From: Pycnopodia helianthoides
Lineage: Eukaryota; Echinodermata; Asteroidea; Forcipulatida; Asteriidae
Assembly (NCBI GenBank): GCA_032158295.1
Contig: CM063243.1
Coordinates: 4,348,948 to 4,412,947, forward strand
DNA length: 64,000 bases
Direction of reading: 5' to 3'
The notes beneath the pieces were generated by a model that was given only the letters and a program-made list of their open reading frames with translations, did not search any database and was not told where the DNA came from. Within the stretch, counting starts at the first letter, position 1. Every line of letters starts with the position of its first letter. A program made the position numbers and the translations under genes. Of this stretch, positions 23,910 through 33,809 are shown piece by piece.

Positions 23910-24910
23910 ATGAATAACACAGAAACGCACAGAATGATATGATGGGGGAAAAAATTGCTCATAGGAGTTACTTCTTTATGTTGTGATCTGTTGTCAAGTT
24001 CAACCAAATTGTTTGTGTTCTCTGAAAAATGATATTGTAATATTTGTATAGGAATGTCATATTTAGAGTATGAATGGGCCTAATGCAAAGTGCGTGCCTC
24101 ATGCAATCATTCTGTTGAAACCTGGGGAAACACAAACCTCACATATAGATTTTCAGTATGTAAAGTATCTAGGAAGAACAAGGGTGGGTGTGGAGGGCAT
24201 TATTTCCCTACAATTAACAGTTCAGGGCAGAGGAAAATTCGTAAGAAATTGGAGGTAAGCATTGTTGACTTTATTGTGTTCCAAAAATAAAGTAAGACAA
24301 AATTAATATGTAATATGCATGGTTTTTAGATTCATTTAACATTTGTGTGTTTGTGTATTGTAATCAGAGATTACAGTCATTAGAATTGCATATTAGATAC
24401 AGGCCTAAAACATTCCTCGTGCAGTTCATAAAGTAGTGATTTAAATAACTGTTGCATGAAATGCAGAGTAAAAGAATATAATATGCTTTAAAATGGGAAC
24501 AATTGTAAAATTTTAAATTGTTAAGACTATATTGAGGATACGAAATTGTAGTTGACCCCCCTCAATGGAGAGGTATAGGGGGGGCAGTCTTGCCAGCAAA
24601 TAATTATGATCAAACTATCATTATGTGTTCACCAAACAAAAGTATTATTCTTTGGTTGATAGTTGGTAATCGCTGAATGATATTGACAATCAATTGGCAT
24701 CTGATGCACCGTAAAAAAATATGATAGGCTATCCATTTTGCTACAGGCTGGCAAAAACAGAGCTGTTCAAATTGTAGCATATTTTGTTGACTATAAGCGC
24801 AACAAAACATGACTACTTTTATTTGGTTGATAAATATATCTTGGGCCTTGAGCTTAATTCTTCCTCGACAAGCTAAATATGATTATAGCTGTATGGTGTG
24901 GCCGTGCGTA
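23910..24910. other. AT-rich interval, nothing recognised
   Basis: Short frames only. No inverted repeat or tRNA-like sequence was noticed. Confidence 0.5.
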
Positions 24911-24919
24911 TTGCTGCAT

Positions 24920-25970
24920 TGTACATGTAGATCCCATCTGATAAGATAGTTTTTTTTCCGTTTTTGTGACACGTATATTCAAATGTCGCTTTATTGAGAT
25001 TATCTTGGCAATTTTAATTCATATGTTCATCAGTCCACTTTGTGGGTGATTTGTAGGTAAGAACTGTACTTTTGGGGTGTTTTGACATTGTGAGGTAAGT
25101 TACTCGAAATTATCATCGATGGACATTGTTAGGCATGCTCAAATTGCCACAATCAGCATTCCTGTAAGCAAGACTCCATTCTGCTGTAGTGAATGTTTGA
25201 CTACAGGTTTTTTTCACTTATTAAGTAAAAACATATTTCATATTTCATGACGCGTAATATAATTCTAATAAACATTTATAAATAAGTTGCTTAAAGGGAA
25301 CGTACACCTTTGGTTTTTGGAACCGCTCGATTGTTATAATCCTATATATTAATGCATACAATAAAACTAACCTGTGAAAATATCATTTCACAAGGTTGTA
25401 GCGTTTTTGAGATAAAGCCAAAAATCCCGAGCCGAGCGGTTATGTCCACGCAGGAAGAATAATCCGCAATTGGAATACACATTCTGAGAAATCTTTCTGA
25501 CAGAATGCTTCTCAGATTGAAATTTTTCTGATAAAAACTGATATATCCGTAACCACATTACTCAAAAGTGAAATGATTCTCAAAATGCTTTATACTATCA
25601 AAAGCTGCTGTAGTTATAACCAAGTACGTTTTTATTGCCATTTATTTTAAGAGTGTGATTACCAAACGTATACCTTCCCTTTAATCAAGTCTAATGTTTT
25701 ATTATTCAATTTGCGGTATATGTTCTGTTTTAGTACAGACCATACTCAAACAAAATAAAACTATGGTATGTCTTTGTCAATTTTAGCTTGGTTTATTTTC
25801 TTATTTTATTTATATATATTTTTATTACTACTATTTTTTGGCAAAAAAAGGACAGAAGCAACTTTGCATTTATACCTGTTTTTATATGAGCCTACATGCA
25901 TATTACTCGGGTGGGATTCAAACCCACAACCTTTGTCCGCTGCAAATTTAACATCGGGCTTTTGTGTTTA
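24920..25970 (+). repeat. Lectin-flank duplicated block Y, copy 1
   Basis: Parallels 31367-32345: 'ccca.ctgata.gat', 'ctttattgagatta.cttgg', 'catgacgcg.ata', 'aataagttgcttaaagggacg', then a complete TTAA MITE and a tRNA-like B-box in the same order. An extra segment (about 25085-25240) is not in the second Y copy, but closely matches 29070-29215 in the lectin 3' flank ('atcatcgatggaca', 'ttgccacaatcagcat', 'gactccattctgctgtagtg'). Confidence 0.8.
25295..25680 (+). mobile_element. TTAA-type MITE, family 2 copy A
   Basis: Flanked by TTAA (25291-25294 and 25681-25684). The ends are AGGGAACGTACACCTTTGGT and, at the right, ACCAAACGTATACCTTCCCT, which are imperfect inverted repeats. Homologous copies: 31499-31854 and 38526-38877. 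Non-coding. Confidence 0.88.
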
Positions 25971-26339
25971 TTAATGAAAAAAGTTTAAATCTCATCAAAT
26001 TCTGGTCTTGTTTCGTGATTAATACAATGAAAAGTTGGTTTATTTTGTCAGGGAAGTTTAATATGCACACTCATATTGGGCTAACTTCCATTGCGGCAAT
26101 CAGAATTTCCTTCCTCTACAGTATCAATGTTTCGCACCACAGGCATTACAGAATATGGCGAACCCTCATCACCTCCCCCACCCCCCCCCCCACACCAAAA
26201 AAAACAAAACAACAACAACACTAAACTGGCATTCGTGAGGAAAATTTGAATGAACTATTCGGTAAGTAGCAAAGCCAAATCTTCTCCAATGCACATGTAC
26301 AAGAAGTGTAAAAACGAGTAGTTTCCAAATAAGACTGCG

Positions 26340-26740
26340 AACAACTTGAAATATATTTTATCCCGTACAAAGTGGCACATTGGTTTCAAATGCTTATTCT
26401 ATGTTATTGTTGCAAATATAAATAACTACGAGTGAGATTTCATTTTGGCAGAAAAGAAAAAAAATCCAAATGGCATAAGGCGAGGGGAAAAATATACACA
26501 CACACACTTGCAACTTTTCTCCTTCCCCTCTCTTTTTCCCCTCTCTCTTTCCTCCCCCTTCTTTTAGTCCCTTTTTCAGGAACCCTCTTGGGAGGGGGGG
26601 GGGTCTCAAGGTCATTCCATTGAGGAATTTCCATACATCTGGACCCAGTCCTCCATACCAGGTCCATTGGGTTCATTCGGGGCCCAGTTGATGAATTCCT
26701 GGAAGTGGTGTTAGTAATTAACACAATCCATTAGCTGGAT
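26340..26740. repeat. Lectin-flank duplicated block X, copy 2
   Basis: Second copy of the block at 23215-23790, in the same orientation, and lacking the ~100-bp segment present in the first. It ends with 'aacacaatccattagctgga' shortly before a promoter-like fragment at 26763-26815. Confidence 0.8.
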
Positions 26741-26762
26741 GACTACACACAAAAAACTTTTG

Positions 26763-26815
26763 CATTAAGCTTTATCTGGCACGCTGTATTCAGCACGCTG
26801 TATTCACTGCAGCTG
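26763..26815 (+). promoter_or_regulatory. Partial copy of the lectin upstream region
   Basis: 'cattaagctttatctgg', 'gctgtattcactgcagctggac' parallels 28168-28207 upstream of the lectin ('cattaagcctcttctgg', 'attgtattcacagcagcttgac'). No TATA box or coding sequence follows here, so it looks like a leftover of a duplicated promoter. Confidence 0.5.
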
Positions 26816-26819
26816 GACA

Positions 26820-28160
26820 AGGCAGAAAAACTACGTACTTTTCTGAGACGATATTTATCACACAGAGCTCTTAGCCCCATCATGCATGTGTAAAGATGCA
26901 TGCCCTTTTTTAAAGGTCACAACATAACAGGATGCGCTTCTGTATAATCGAGTAGCGTAGTCCAACCACCATGACTAGACAGAGTTTAAGTTAACTTAGT
27001 CAAACTTTGGTCATTGATAAATGTAGATGCCGACATAATCGAGAAGGTAGCAAGAAGGTGAAGTTTGATAAAAGGCAATTTGGATCCTATTTTGAAATCA
27101 AGTAAAAGTCTAGTACACTAACTATCACTTTTCTTAAAGTTGATGACTATTGTAATAAGTACTATCACTTTTCTTAAATTCTTTATCTCTAAAGCCTCAA
27201 TGCCATTCCAAGGCAAAAGTAGTAGTATACTATTTGTGAACTAAAAATTTCAAATGTATTAAAAATTCTACAATACTTACTTTGACATTTCAAAAGCTAC
27301 CAACAATCTTTTCATCAGTTAATAAAGTAGTTCACACATTGGGAAACCCGAACACCTAGTGTTTGTTTTGACAAATATCAAACACTAGTTTTGATTGGTT
27401 TTCTTATGAATTTGTTATTTTCAACAAATCGCAGTGCTTTTAGTACGTGTAGGATAAAACAAATATTGAATGTATTTCGTTCGTGCAAAAAACTATCACA
27501 GAATAAAACCACTCGCTAAAGTCTGGCTTTTCCATTTCATGCCACACCAAGGAGAACCCTTTCAAATTTAACATCACTCTGAAAATTTGCAGCCCAATTT
27601 TCCAAAAGAAAGGGCCATTAATTAAAGCAATGACACTATGGTAAGCAAGTTATCAATTTCGGCCTTTCCATTAAACTTAGTGGCACAGTGATTGTGATGA
27701 TGTACACAAATTTCTCCCTGGCGACCCAAGTTTGTTGTCAAACATCACCAGTTGTATTGAACCCTTGCACTTTTTATCAAAGGCGACGACTGTCTGCCCT
27801 TGATCTGCCCTTATGGGAGTTGATCAAATTGCATGTCAAATTTTAACTTGATGTTGTCAATTAGAGAGGTAAAGCCACATGTTATTGCCTGAAATACACA
27901 TTAATTTCAAGTTGCGCGATGCCATTCAAGTGTACATGTACATGTAAGTTCAAATTGTTCAGCTCTACTACATGTAAACAGGTATGGTTTAGCCTATACA
28001 ATACCAATTAGCAAACTTAATGTTGATTGTTTTTTTATATATTTTTTTTTATTATTATGATTCAAGGCCAAACACTTACCTTAGTGGTCAGATTAAAAAT
28101 AAATAGATGTAATAACAGACAAGATATATAGCTATTACCTCGATGACCAAATAAGTACTT
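26820..28160. other. Lectin upstream interval, no gene
   Basis: AT-rich. A hairpin-repeat half-element is at about 27510-27540. 'actatcacttttcttaaa' occurs twice near 27121 and 27162. No exon recognised. Confidence 0.45.
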
Positions 28161-28230
28161 TTACCATTAAGCCTCTTCTGGGTGCATTGTATTCACAGCA
28201 GCTTGACACCACTGGGTAGCGACAGTTAAC

Positions 28231-28237
28231 TATAAAA
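28231..28237 (+). promoter_or_regulatory. TATA box of the C-type lectin gene
   Basis: TATAAAA starts 60 bp upstream of the lectin ATG. A start of transcription about 25-30 bp downstream would give a 5' UTR of about 30 bp. Confidence 0.65.
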
Positions 28238-28290
28238 TTAGAGACTGTTTACTCCCTGCCAAGTACAGACGCTGTCACTCAGAGCTCAAA

Positions 28291-28785
28291 ATGGCAGCAA
28301 ACTTCACTGTTTTCAGTATTCTTGTAGCTCTCCTTCAGTCGCATTTCCTGATCGTATCTCCCTGCATGTCTTGCATCAGTCCATGGACAAATTTTGGGAA
28401 TCATTGCTACCTTCTCGTGACGAATGCCAAGACCTTTAATAAAGCTGAACAGTACTGTCAGGGTTTGTCACGCCTTGGCAGACCATCTCATCTGGCGTCC
28501 ATTATGAGCAAGGAGGAAAATGACTTCTACACATCATTGATCGGGCAAACCAACGAGAGAACCTGGTTCGGCTACCGCCTGGACCAATCCAGTGTCCCCC
28601 CAACTTGGCGCTTCATTGACGGCAGCCCTTCTGGGGGCTACACCAACTGGTACAACGGAGAGCCCGACGGCAGTGGAGACTGCACACAGTTACTTGATAG
28701 CTCAGGTGACTACAACTTCAAGTGGAATGACATGGGTTGTTCCCTAACCCTTCAATTCATCTGCAAAATACCAGCCAGGTTCTGA
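28291..28785 (+). CDS. Secreted C-type lectin domain protein
   Basis: 164 residues: a hydrophobic N-terminal signal peptide (about residues 5-23) followed by a single C-type lectin-like domain filling the rest. Cysteines at 28 and 39 fit the extra N-terminal pair of long-form domains. C56-C158 and C131-C150 fit the two canonical disulfides. C25 has no obvious partner and may link subunits. The calcium/sugar site reads EPD (124-126), where mannose-type lectins have EPN and galactose-type QPD, and WND (145-147) is intact. Calcium-dependent sugar binding is therefore plausible, but specificity is uncertain. By family it would act outside the cell, for example in immune recognition or agglutination. 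The ATG was chosen because it gives the signal peptide, follows CAAA, and lies 60 bp after a TATA box. The CDS has no intron. A GTGAGT donor-like string lies a few bases past the stop, so a 3' UTR intron is possible. Duplicated blocks lie on both sides. Confidence 0.93.
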   Translation: MAANFTVFSILVALLQSHFLIVSPCMSCISPWTNFGNHCYLLVTNAKTFNKAEQYCQGLSRLGRPSHLASIMSKEENDFYTSLIGQTNERTWFGYRLDQSSVPPTWRFIDGSPSGGYTNWYNGEPDGSGDCTQLLDSSGDYNFKWNDMGCSLTLQFICKIPARF

Positions 28786-29069
28786 GCAAAACTGTGAGTA
28801 ACTAGTAATAACCAACAAATCAAATGCCTTCAGTGTCATGGCTTCATGTGTTGTACAGAGTCTTATGGGAGAGGCACAAATAACTTTGTCATATTCTTAT
28901 CTATGGTACGTTCATCGCTTAAAAAGATCTCCTTTGACCTAATGTATCTCTTGATTTGGACTACAATGGTCCAACTGGACATTAGAAACAATATTAAAAA
29001 AACAATTTGCTTGGTTGATTTAAAGTCGGTAATAACTGCTGTTTGGTATCGTGTTGCTATGACACAAAA

Positions 29070-29215
29070 TGGCGTACTCAAAATGATCATCGATGGACAC
29101 CGTTTGGCGTGTTCGAGTTGCCACAATCAGCATCCTGGAAGCCAGACTCCATTCTGCTGTAGTGAATGTTTAACATGTATCTTACACAGGATTTTAACTT
29201 ATTACATAAAAACGG
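29070..29215 (+). repeat. Lectin 3'-flank segment shared with 25085-25240
   Basis: About 80-85% similar over roughly 130 bp ('atcatcgatggacac', 'gttgccacaatcagcat', 'agactccattctgctgtagt', 'gaatgttt'). Open frames through it on both strands are not conserved between the copies, so it is probably non-coding flank. Confidence 0.75.
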
Positions 29216-29903
29216 CAAAGGACTGAGACATTACTTCAATATTCAAATACAGATTCTTTTTTAAAGAATTGAACACCAATCCACTGTTTTGAAGAACCCA
29301 AGGAGATGACAATCGCATGGTTGTAAATTTTATGGACATTAATTTGAAATGTAGTGTATAAAATACAGTGTTGTAGGTCTTGAGACCGGTCTCGGTCTCG
29401 AGACCGGTCGCGAGACCACTTTTTGCTGGTCTCGGTCTCGGTCTTGGTCTCAATACCCTGTGGTCTCGATCTTGGTCACGGTCTCGGACCCTTCCGGTCT
29501 CGAATGTTTGCCTGGTCTCGCTTCGAGACCAGCAAAATATGCAAATTTATTTGATTTATTCATATTCCTTCACGATCATTTATCACGATAAACAGATAGC
29601 AAATAGTTTAAGAAAACTTGCAGTTTGTACAGACAACCTCGCTTGTGGTTGTGTGAGCTTGCACGCATCGAGCTATGTACTGTACATGTACATAGTGCCA
29701 TGTGTGTGCTTGTGCCATCGGCTTTACCCATCATGAGTTCGATAAAAATTGGGAGCGAGTTTCTAGCTATGACCAAAACACGCACTACTCGTTGTGAAAG
29801 GTAAACAGGTGCATTGTGCATGGTGCAAACAGGTGCATACACTACAGTACAAGTTCGCTAGAGTAGCACAATAAAATAAAGTTTTTTTAACGATTATCAC
29901 AAG

Positions 29904-30098
29904 ATGTCCAGTAATTCTGCTGTGTTAAGATTTGGTTGTAAGAATCATAAACAGATCATGGACGCCAAAGCAGGTAACAAGAAACATTCTGCAGTTTGCA
30001 TTTTCTGCTCAACGACAAATCGAATCACGGATAATCGGGGACAAGTTCAGTATTCACTATGCATTTTAAGTCGGGCCCATAAAGCCAAGGCCAAGTAA
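29904..30098 (+). pseudogene. BED-type zinc-finger remnant of a hAT transposase
   Basis: 64 codons. Residues 30-60 resemble a BED finger: AVCIFC (Cys 32 and 35), then ITDNRGQ, corresponding to the 'ITD.RGTT' stretch of such domains, then LCILSRAH with His 59. The first histidine of the usual pair appears replaced by Cys 53. The frame stops at 30098; CCAAGTAAAT at that point could be a lost exon-intron border. No dimerisation or catalytic (RNase H-like) part was found in the remaining ~1 kb, so the element cannot make transposase. Identification is by pattern, with moderate confidence. Confidence 0.6.
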
Positions 30099-30499
30099 AT
30101 AACACAAATTAACATTATTCAAATTGATTTCATTGCTCATGATTCTCAGTAAACTGCAAATTGAATGTCAATTATAACACTGATTATAAGCCATATCTTA
30201 GTTTCACTTTTGTATATGATATTCATGAAAGTGGAAAAAAATGTAATGTTTTTACATTATGATCAAGAACACCCCCATTGACAATGCACATTTGTCAGCA
30301 GAGATACTGTCCATGTTGATGTTTCTGAAGGGCAATGAAGATATTCTGTAAATGGACAGGTACCTATACAAAAAAACAACTGTTGTGGCACATTCCTGAA
30401 TCCGACAGAACAAACTTATTATATTTGATTGTTGATAAATATTGTAATATCCAGTACAGTATTGTTGTAAAACAAGTACACAAAAGATTTCACAGTACC

Positions 30500-30855
30500 G
30501 TTAAAATGTCCGTAAATTTAACGGACTCCGTAAAGTGAAATATTCCGTATTAAAATATTCTTTCTATTTTACGGAATGAAAAAACTTTTCCAGTAATTCT
30601 GCTGCCAGAAAAAAATAGCGTTCCGTATTCCTGCAGCAAAATTACCGGAAAAGTTTTTTCATTCCGTAAAATAAAAAAGACCCTTAACATGAGTTTGTAC
30701 ATGTGTACACGGTTGTGGGTGAAATAACAATATGTACTTACATGTACTATGTTATGTTTAGGTGTTTGGCCAAATGTGGTTGATTGTAATTACGCTAATT
30801 AGCATAATTAATATTTACATTTACGGAAAGTCCGTAAAATTACGGACATGTTTAA
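30500..30855. mobile_element. Foldback element nested inside the hAT transposon
   Basis: Outer ends GTTAAAATGTCCGTAA (30500) and TTACGGACATGTTTAAC (to 30855) are inverted. An inner pair of ~38-bp arms (about 30566-30603 and 30634-30672; core TTTTACGGAATGAAAAAACT) makes a second hairpin. The interior repeats CCGTAAA in both orientations. No gene. A target duplication was not clearly seen. Confidence 0.7.
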
Positions 30856-31498
30856 CAACAGCAAAAGACATATTCAGCTTGTTTTACATCATTAAAAGAC
30901 TTTCATTCATTTATTATGGTCCAATTTTATTACATGTATGTAATTTACACATGTGGTCTCGAGGTCTCGGTCTCGGTCTTGGACCAAAAGGTCTCGGTCT
31001 TGGTCTCGGACCTTAGGGTCTCGTCTCGGTCTCGTCTCGGCCTTTCTCGCCGTCCGGTCTCGGACCTCCAGTCTCGTCTCGGTCTCGGTCTCGGACTCCC
31101 AGGTCTCGACTACAACACTAATAAAATACAATAAAAAATAACAGGGTCACACTTAGCTTTTGACCAAACAAATCAACGGTTTAGGTTTTATCAGAGGTAG
31201 TCTCAACTTCCCATTGTTTGCTTTCTTTTGGTTTGCGAATCAAAATAAGAAATTTACTGTTAGGTAAAACAAAATCTCCCTGTACTTGACCAGACAGAAT
31301 TAATTCATAGTTCACATCGATCAATCAGTTTTATTTTATATGTAAATCACATGTATTTGTTAATCCCACCTGATAGGATCCTTTTTTCAGTTCTTGTGAC
31401 ACAAATGTCTCTTTATTGAGATTACCTTGGGCAATTTTAATGCATATTTCATGACGCGATATATCATTCTAATAAACATTTAGAAATAAGTTGCTTAA

Positions 31499-31854
31499 AG
31501 GGACGTATACCTTTGGTTTTTGAAACTGTTTGATTGTTTTAATTCTATAAAAATGTAGATATCCACAATCAAGCTAAACTGTGAAAATATCATTTCAAAA
31601 GGTGGTAGCGTTTTTGAGATATAGCCAAAAAACCCAGAGAAGAATAATCCACAATTGGAATACACAATCTGAGAAACCTCAGATTCAAATTTGTTCTGAT
31701 AAAAACTGATACATTTTTGATCCATAACCACATTATTCCGAAGTAAAATGATTTTCAAAATGCTTTACACTATCGAAAGCTGCTGTACTTATAACCAAGT
31801 AAGATTTTATTGCCATTGAATTTTAAGAGTGATTACCAAACGTACACCTTCCCT
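31499..31854 (+). mobile_element. TTAA-type MITE, family 2 copy B
   Basis: TTAA at 31495-31498 and 31855-31858. Ends AGGGACGTATACCTTTGG and ACCAAACGTACACCTTCCCT. Same insertion point as copy A, so it was carried along by the block Y duplication. Confidence 0.87.
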
Positions 31855-32284
31855 TTAATGAAGTGTAATGTTTTATTATTAATTTGCGATATTCTGTTGT
31901 AGTTAAAGACCATACTCAAACAAAACAAAACTATGGTATGTCTTTGTCAATTTCAGCTTGGTTTAATTTCTTATTTTAATTATATATTTGTTAATTACTG
32001 TAATTTTTTGTTTCATAAAAAGAAAGAAGCAACTTTGCATTTATATCTGTTTTTATATGAGCCTCAGAGTTAATGTGGAGTATGGAAACAAGTTACGAAT
32101 GAAAAAAGCAGCGTGAACCTAACAGGACGTGCCATGTGAATTCGACCAAGGATCGAACAGCATTGTAGGTTGCCAACCATACCCAACAGGCCAACCAAAG
32201 AAACGGCAGAGAGCCACTTAAAACGTTCTCACGTCAGATATTGACCAATCTCTGTGGTGACGGCAGCCTGAAGCCAACCTCCAA

Positions 32285-32412
32285 CTACCACAATATTACT
32301 CGGTGGGATTCGAACCCACAACCTTTGCCCGATGCAAATTTAACATCTTTCAAATTGTTGTGGTACCGGCTCCTAAAATATAAGGTTTAAACTGCCTCTA
32401 GTCTACCGAGCC
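32285..32412 (-). repeat. SINE family 2 (tRNA-derived) copy
   Basis: On the minus strand: an A-box-like TGGCTCGGTAGACTAGAGG, 'cagtttaaacctta.attttaggagccggtacc', then the B-box GGTTGTGGGTTCGAATCCC and 'accgagtaata'. A diverged duplicate of the B-box part is at 25908-25965 (minus). A tRNA fold is not maintained, so this is not a functional tRNA. Confidence 0.7.
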
Positions 32413-32574
32413 ATCTCTGTGGTTAAGTGGTATGAATGATTATGGATATAATTCTTTATTGTGTCTGCATTCAAAATACAGATAATTGTAATCCAATGGC
32501 ATTTTTAAATTTTAAAACACAACACAAATAGTTATGAAAACGACCAAAGTAATAACAATAAACATTATTTTATA

Positions 32575-32720
32575 GAGCAATATGCCTTTTAAGACATCTG
32601 CTTTAGAATCATTGGCAAAGGTCATGAGTTTGAATCCCATCTGAGTAATATGCCTGTGGATTTTTTTACAGGACAGGTAAAACCTAAACACTATTTTTTA
32701 TCCCCGATGCAAATTTAACA
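32575..32720 (+). repeat. SINE family 2, degenerate copy
   Basis: 'ttaagacatctgctttagaat', 'ggtcatgagtttgaatcccat', 'ctgagtaatatgcctgtggat', 'ttttacaggac': same order as at 45545 (+) and 55875-56112 (-). Confidence 0.65.
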
Positions 32721-32764
32721 TCTACTACATTGCACTCATCATCTTCAGTTTACCTTTGTCTTAA

Positions 32765-33144
32765 AGGAACATTACAGAATTGTTTTTGCTAACAAAACAG
32801 TTGCTGGCAGTGTAAGCACTTTATGTAATCCACCATATACATAAACTGACAAACCTGTAGAAGTTTGAGATCAATCGGCCATCTGGGTCACAAGAAAATA
32901 GTGAAAAAACGATTACACATTGCATTCAAAGTCATATAGATTCAAAAAATGAATAAAACGCTCACTGATGAGCGATAACCTCCAATCGGAAAATTAGTTT
33001 ATTCATTTCTCATCAAATATGGCATTTTAGACAGAAATATTTCAAGGGATGTTTTCTACTATCATCATCAATAGACCGTGTAAGTTTTATGTAAATCTGT
33101 GATCAAAAAGTTGTTTTTTTTCTTACCAATTCTGTAATGTTCCT
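32765..33144 (+). mobile_element. TTAA-type MITE, family 1 copy B
   Basis: TTAA at 32761-32764 and 33145-33148, with ends AGGAACATTACAGAATTG and its complement. The right TTAA also appears to serve as the left TTAA of the next element. Confidence 0.9.
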
Positions 33145-33148
33145 TTAA

Positions 33149-33798
33149 AGGGACACACCAGCTTACAGTTTACCTACACAGACAATAATTTTAAGATTGT
33201 TGTAAAAAAAAAAAAAAAACAACTAAATATCATGCAAATAACAACAAATGTGAAAAAAAAACACAACGTAATTAATGGTCTGACTCCCAACCCCTCATGG
33301 CTAGACCGGCAAGCTGTGTAGTTCATGCCCCCGGGGTTTGTCTCTCTGGCCCAACCAGACACGACACCAGCTGTACGGGATATGCCCCAAGGTTTACGTT
33401 CCGCTAGCTCCCATGCTGCTGCGCAGTAAAACACGCTTTCCGTTGCACGGACTCTCTGAAAGCGAATCCTACGTTTGATTTGTCATCATTATTTACAGCT
33501 TGTATCCATAATCTGAATACATAGTCTTTTTTTTGTCAAATACTCATGAATAATTGTTTTAAAAAAAGAATTAAATTTGGTTCAGTAATTTACTTTTATA
33601 CGGCTGGAAGTAAAACTAGCTCTGAAGATCACGTGACTTATTCGAACCACATTTTGGTTCGGATAAGTCATGTGACTTGCGTTTTTTGAAAAATTTGACT
33701 GTTTCTTTTATGAACCATTCTTCTCCATTCCAGGAAGACCTTTGGAATCATGTTTTAGTCTATTTTGTAGCCCAAATAGCCCAACGAAGCCGGTGTGT
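33149..33798. mobile_element. Candidate TTAA-type element, family 3
   Basis: TTAA (33145-33148), then AGGGACACACCAGCTT. At the right, AAGCCGGTGTGT is followed by TTAA (33799-33802). The ends are imperfect inverted repeats (ACACACC.GCTT). The 650-bp interior holds a poly-A run and the hairpin at 33630-33674. No transposase frame. Confidence 0.5.
33630..33674. repeat. Hairpin with 20-bp arms
   Basis: 33630-33649 (CACGTGACTTATTCGAACCA) pairs with 33655-33674 with two mismatches around a 5-nt loop. Confidence 0.8.
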
Positions 33799-33809
33799 TT
33801 AACTTATTA

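Larger units (their letters stand above)
29358..31128 (+). mobile_element. 1755-bp hAT transposon (decayed) with 8-bp TSD
   Basis: The body 29366-31120 is flanked by ATAAAATA on both sides (29358-29365, 31121-31128). The ends are CAGTGTTGTAGGTCTTGAGA and, at the right, GGTCTCGACTACAACACTA: inverted repeats of hAT type with the last base changed from G to A. Both subterminal regions (29385-29530, 30955-31110) are dense in GGTCTCGGTCTC repeats and their complements, typical of transposase-binding arrays. Only one transposase-like frame remains (29904-30098), and a second foldback element sits inside (30500-30855). The element splits the duplicated lectin flank, so it is younger than that duplication. 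Confidence 0.9.
31367..32412 (+). repeat. Lectin-flank duplicated block Y, copy 2
   Basis: Second copy of the block at 24920-25970, with TTAA MITE family 2 at the same internal position and the same tRNA-like segment near the right end. It lacks the 25085-25240 segment. Confidence 0.8.

Noticed and set aside
30907..31141. Arginine/serine- or glycine/leucine-rich proteins encoded on both strands
   Set aside because: All arise from the GGTCTC hexamer array at the end of the hAT element, which is open in several frames.
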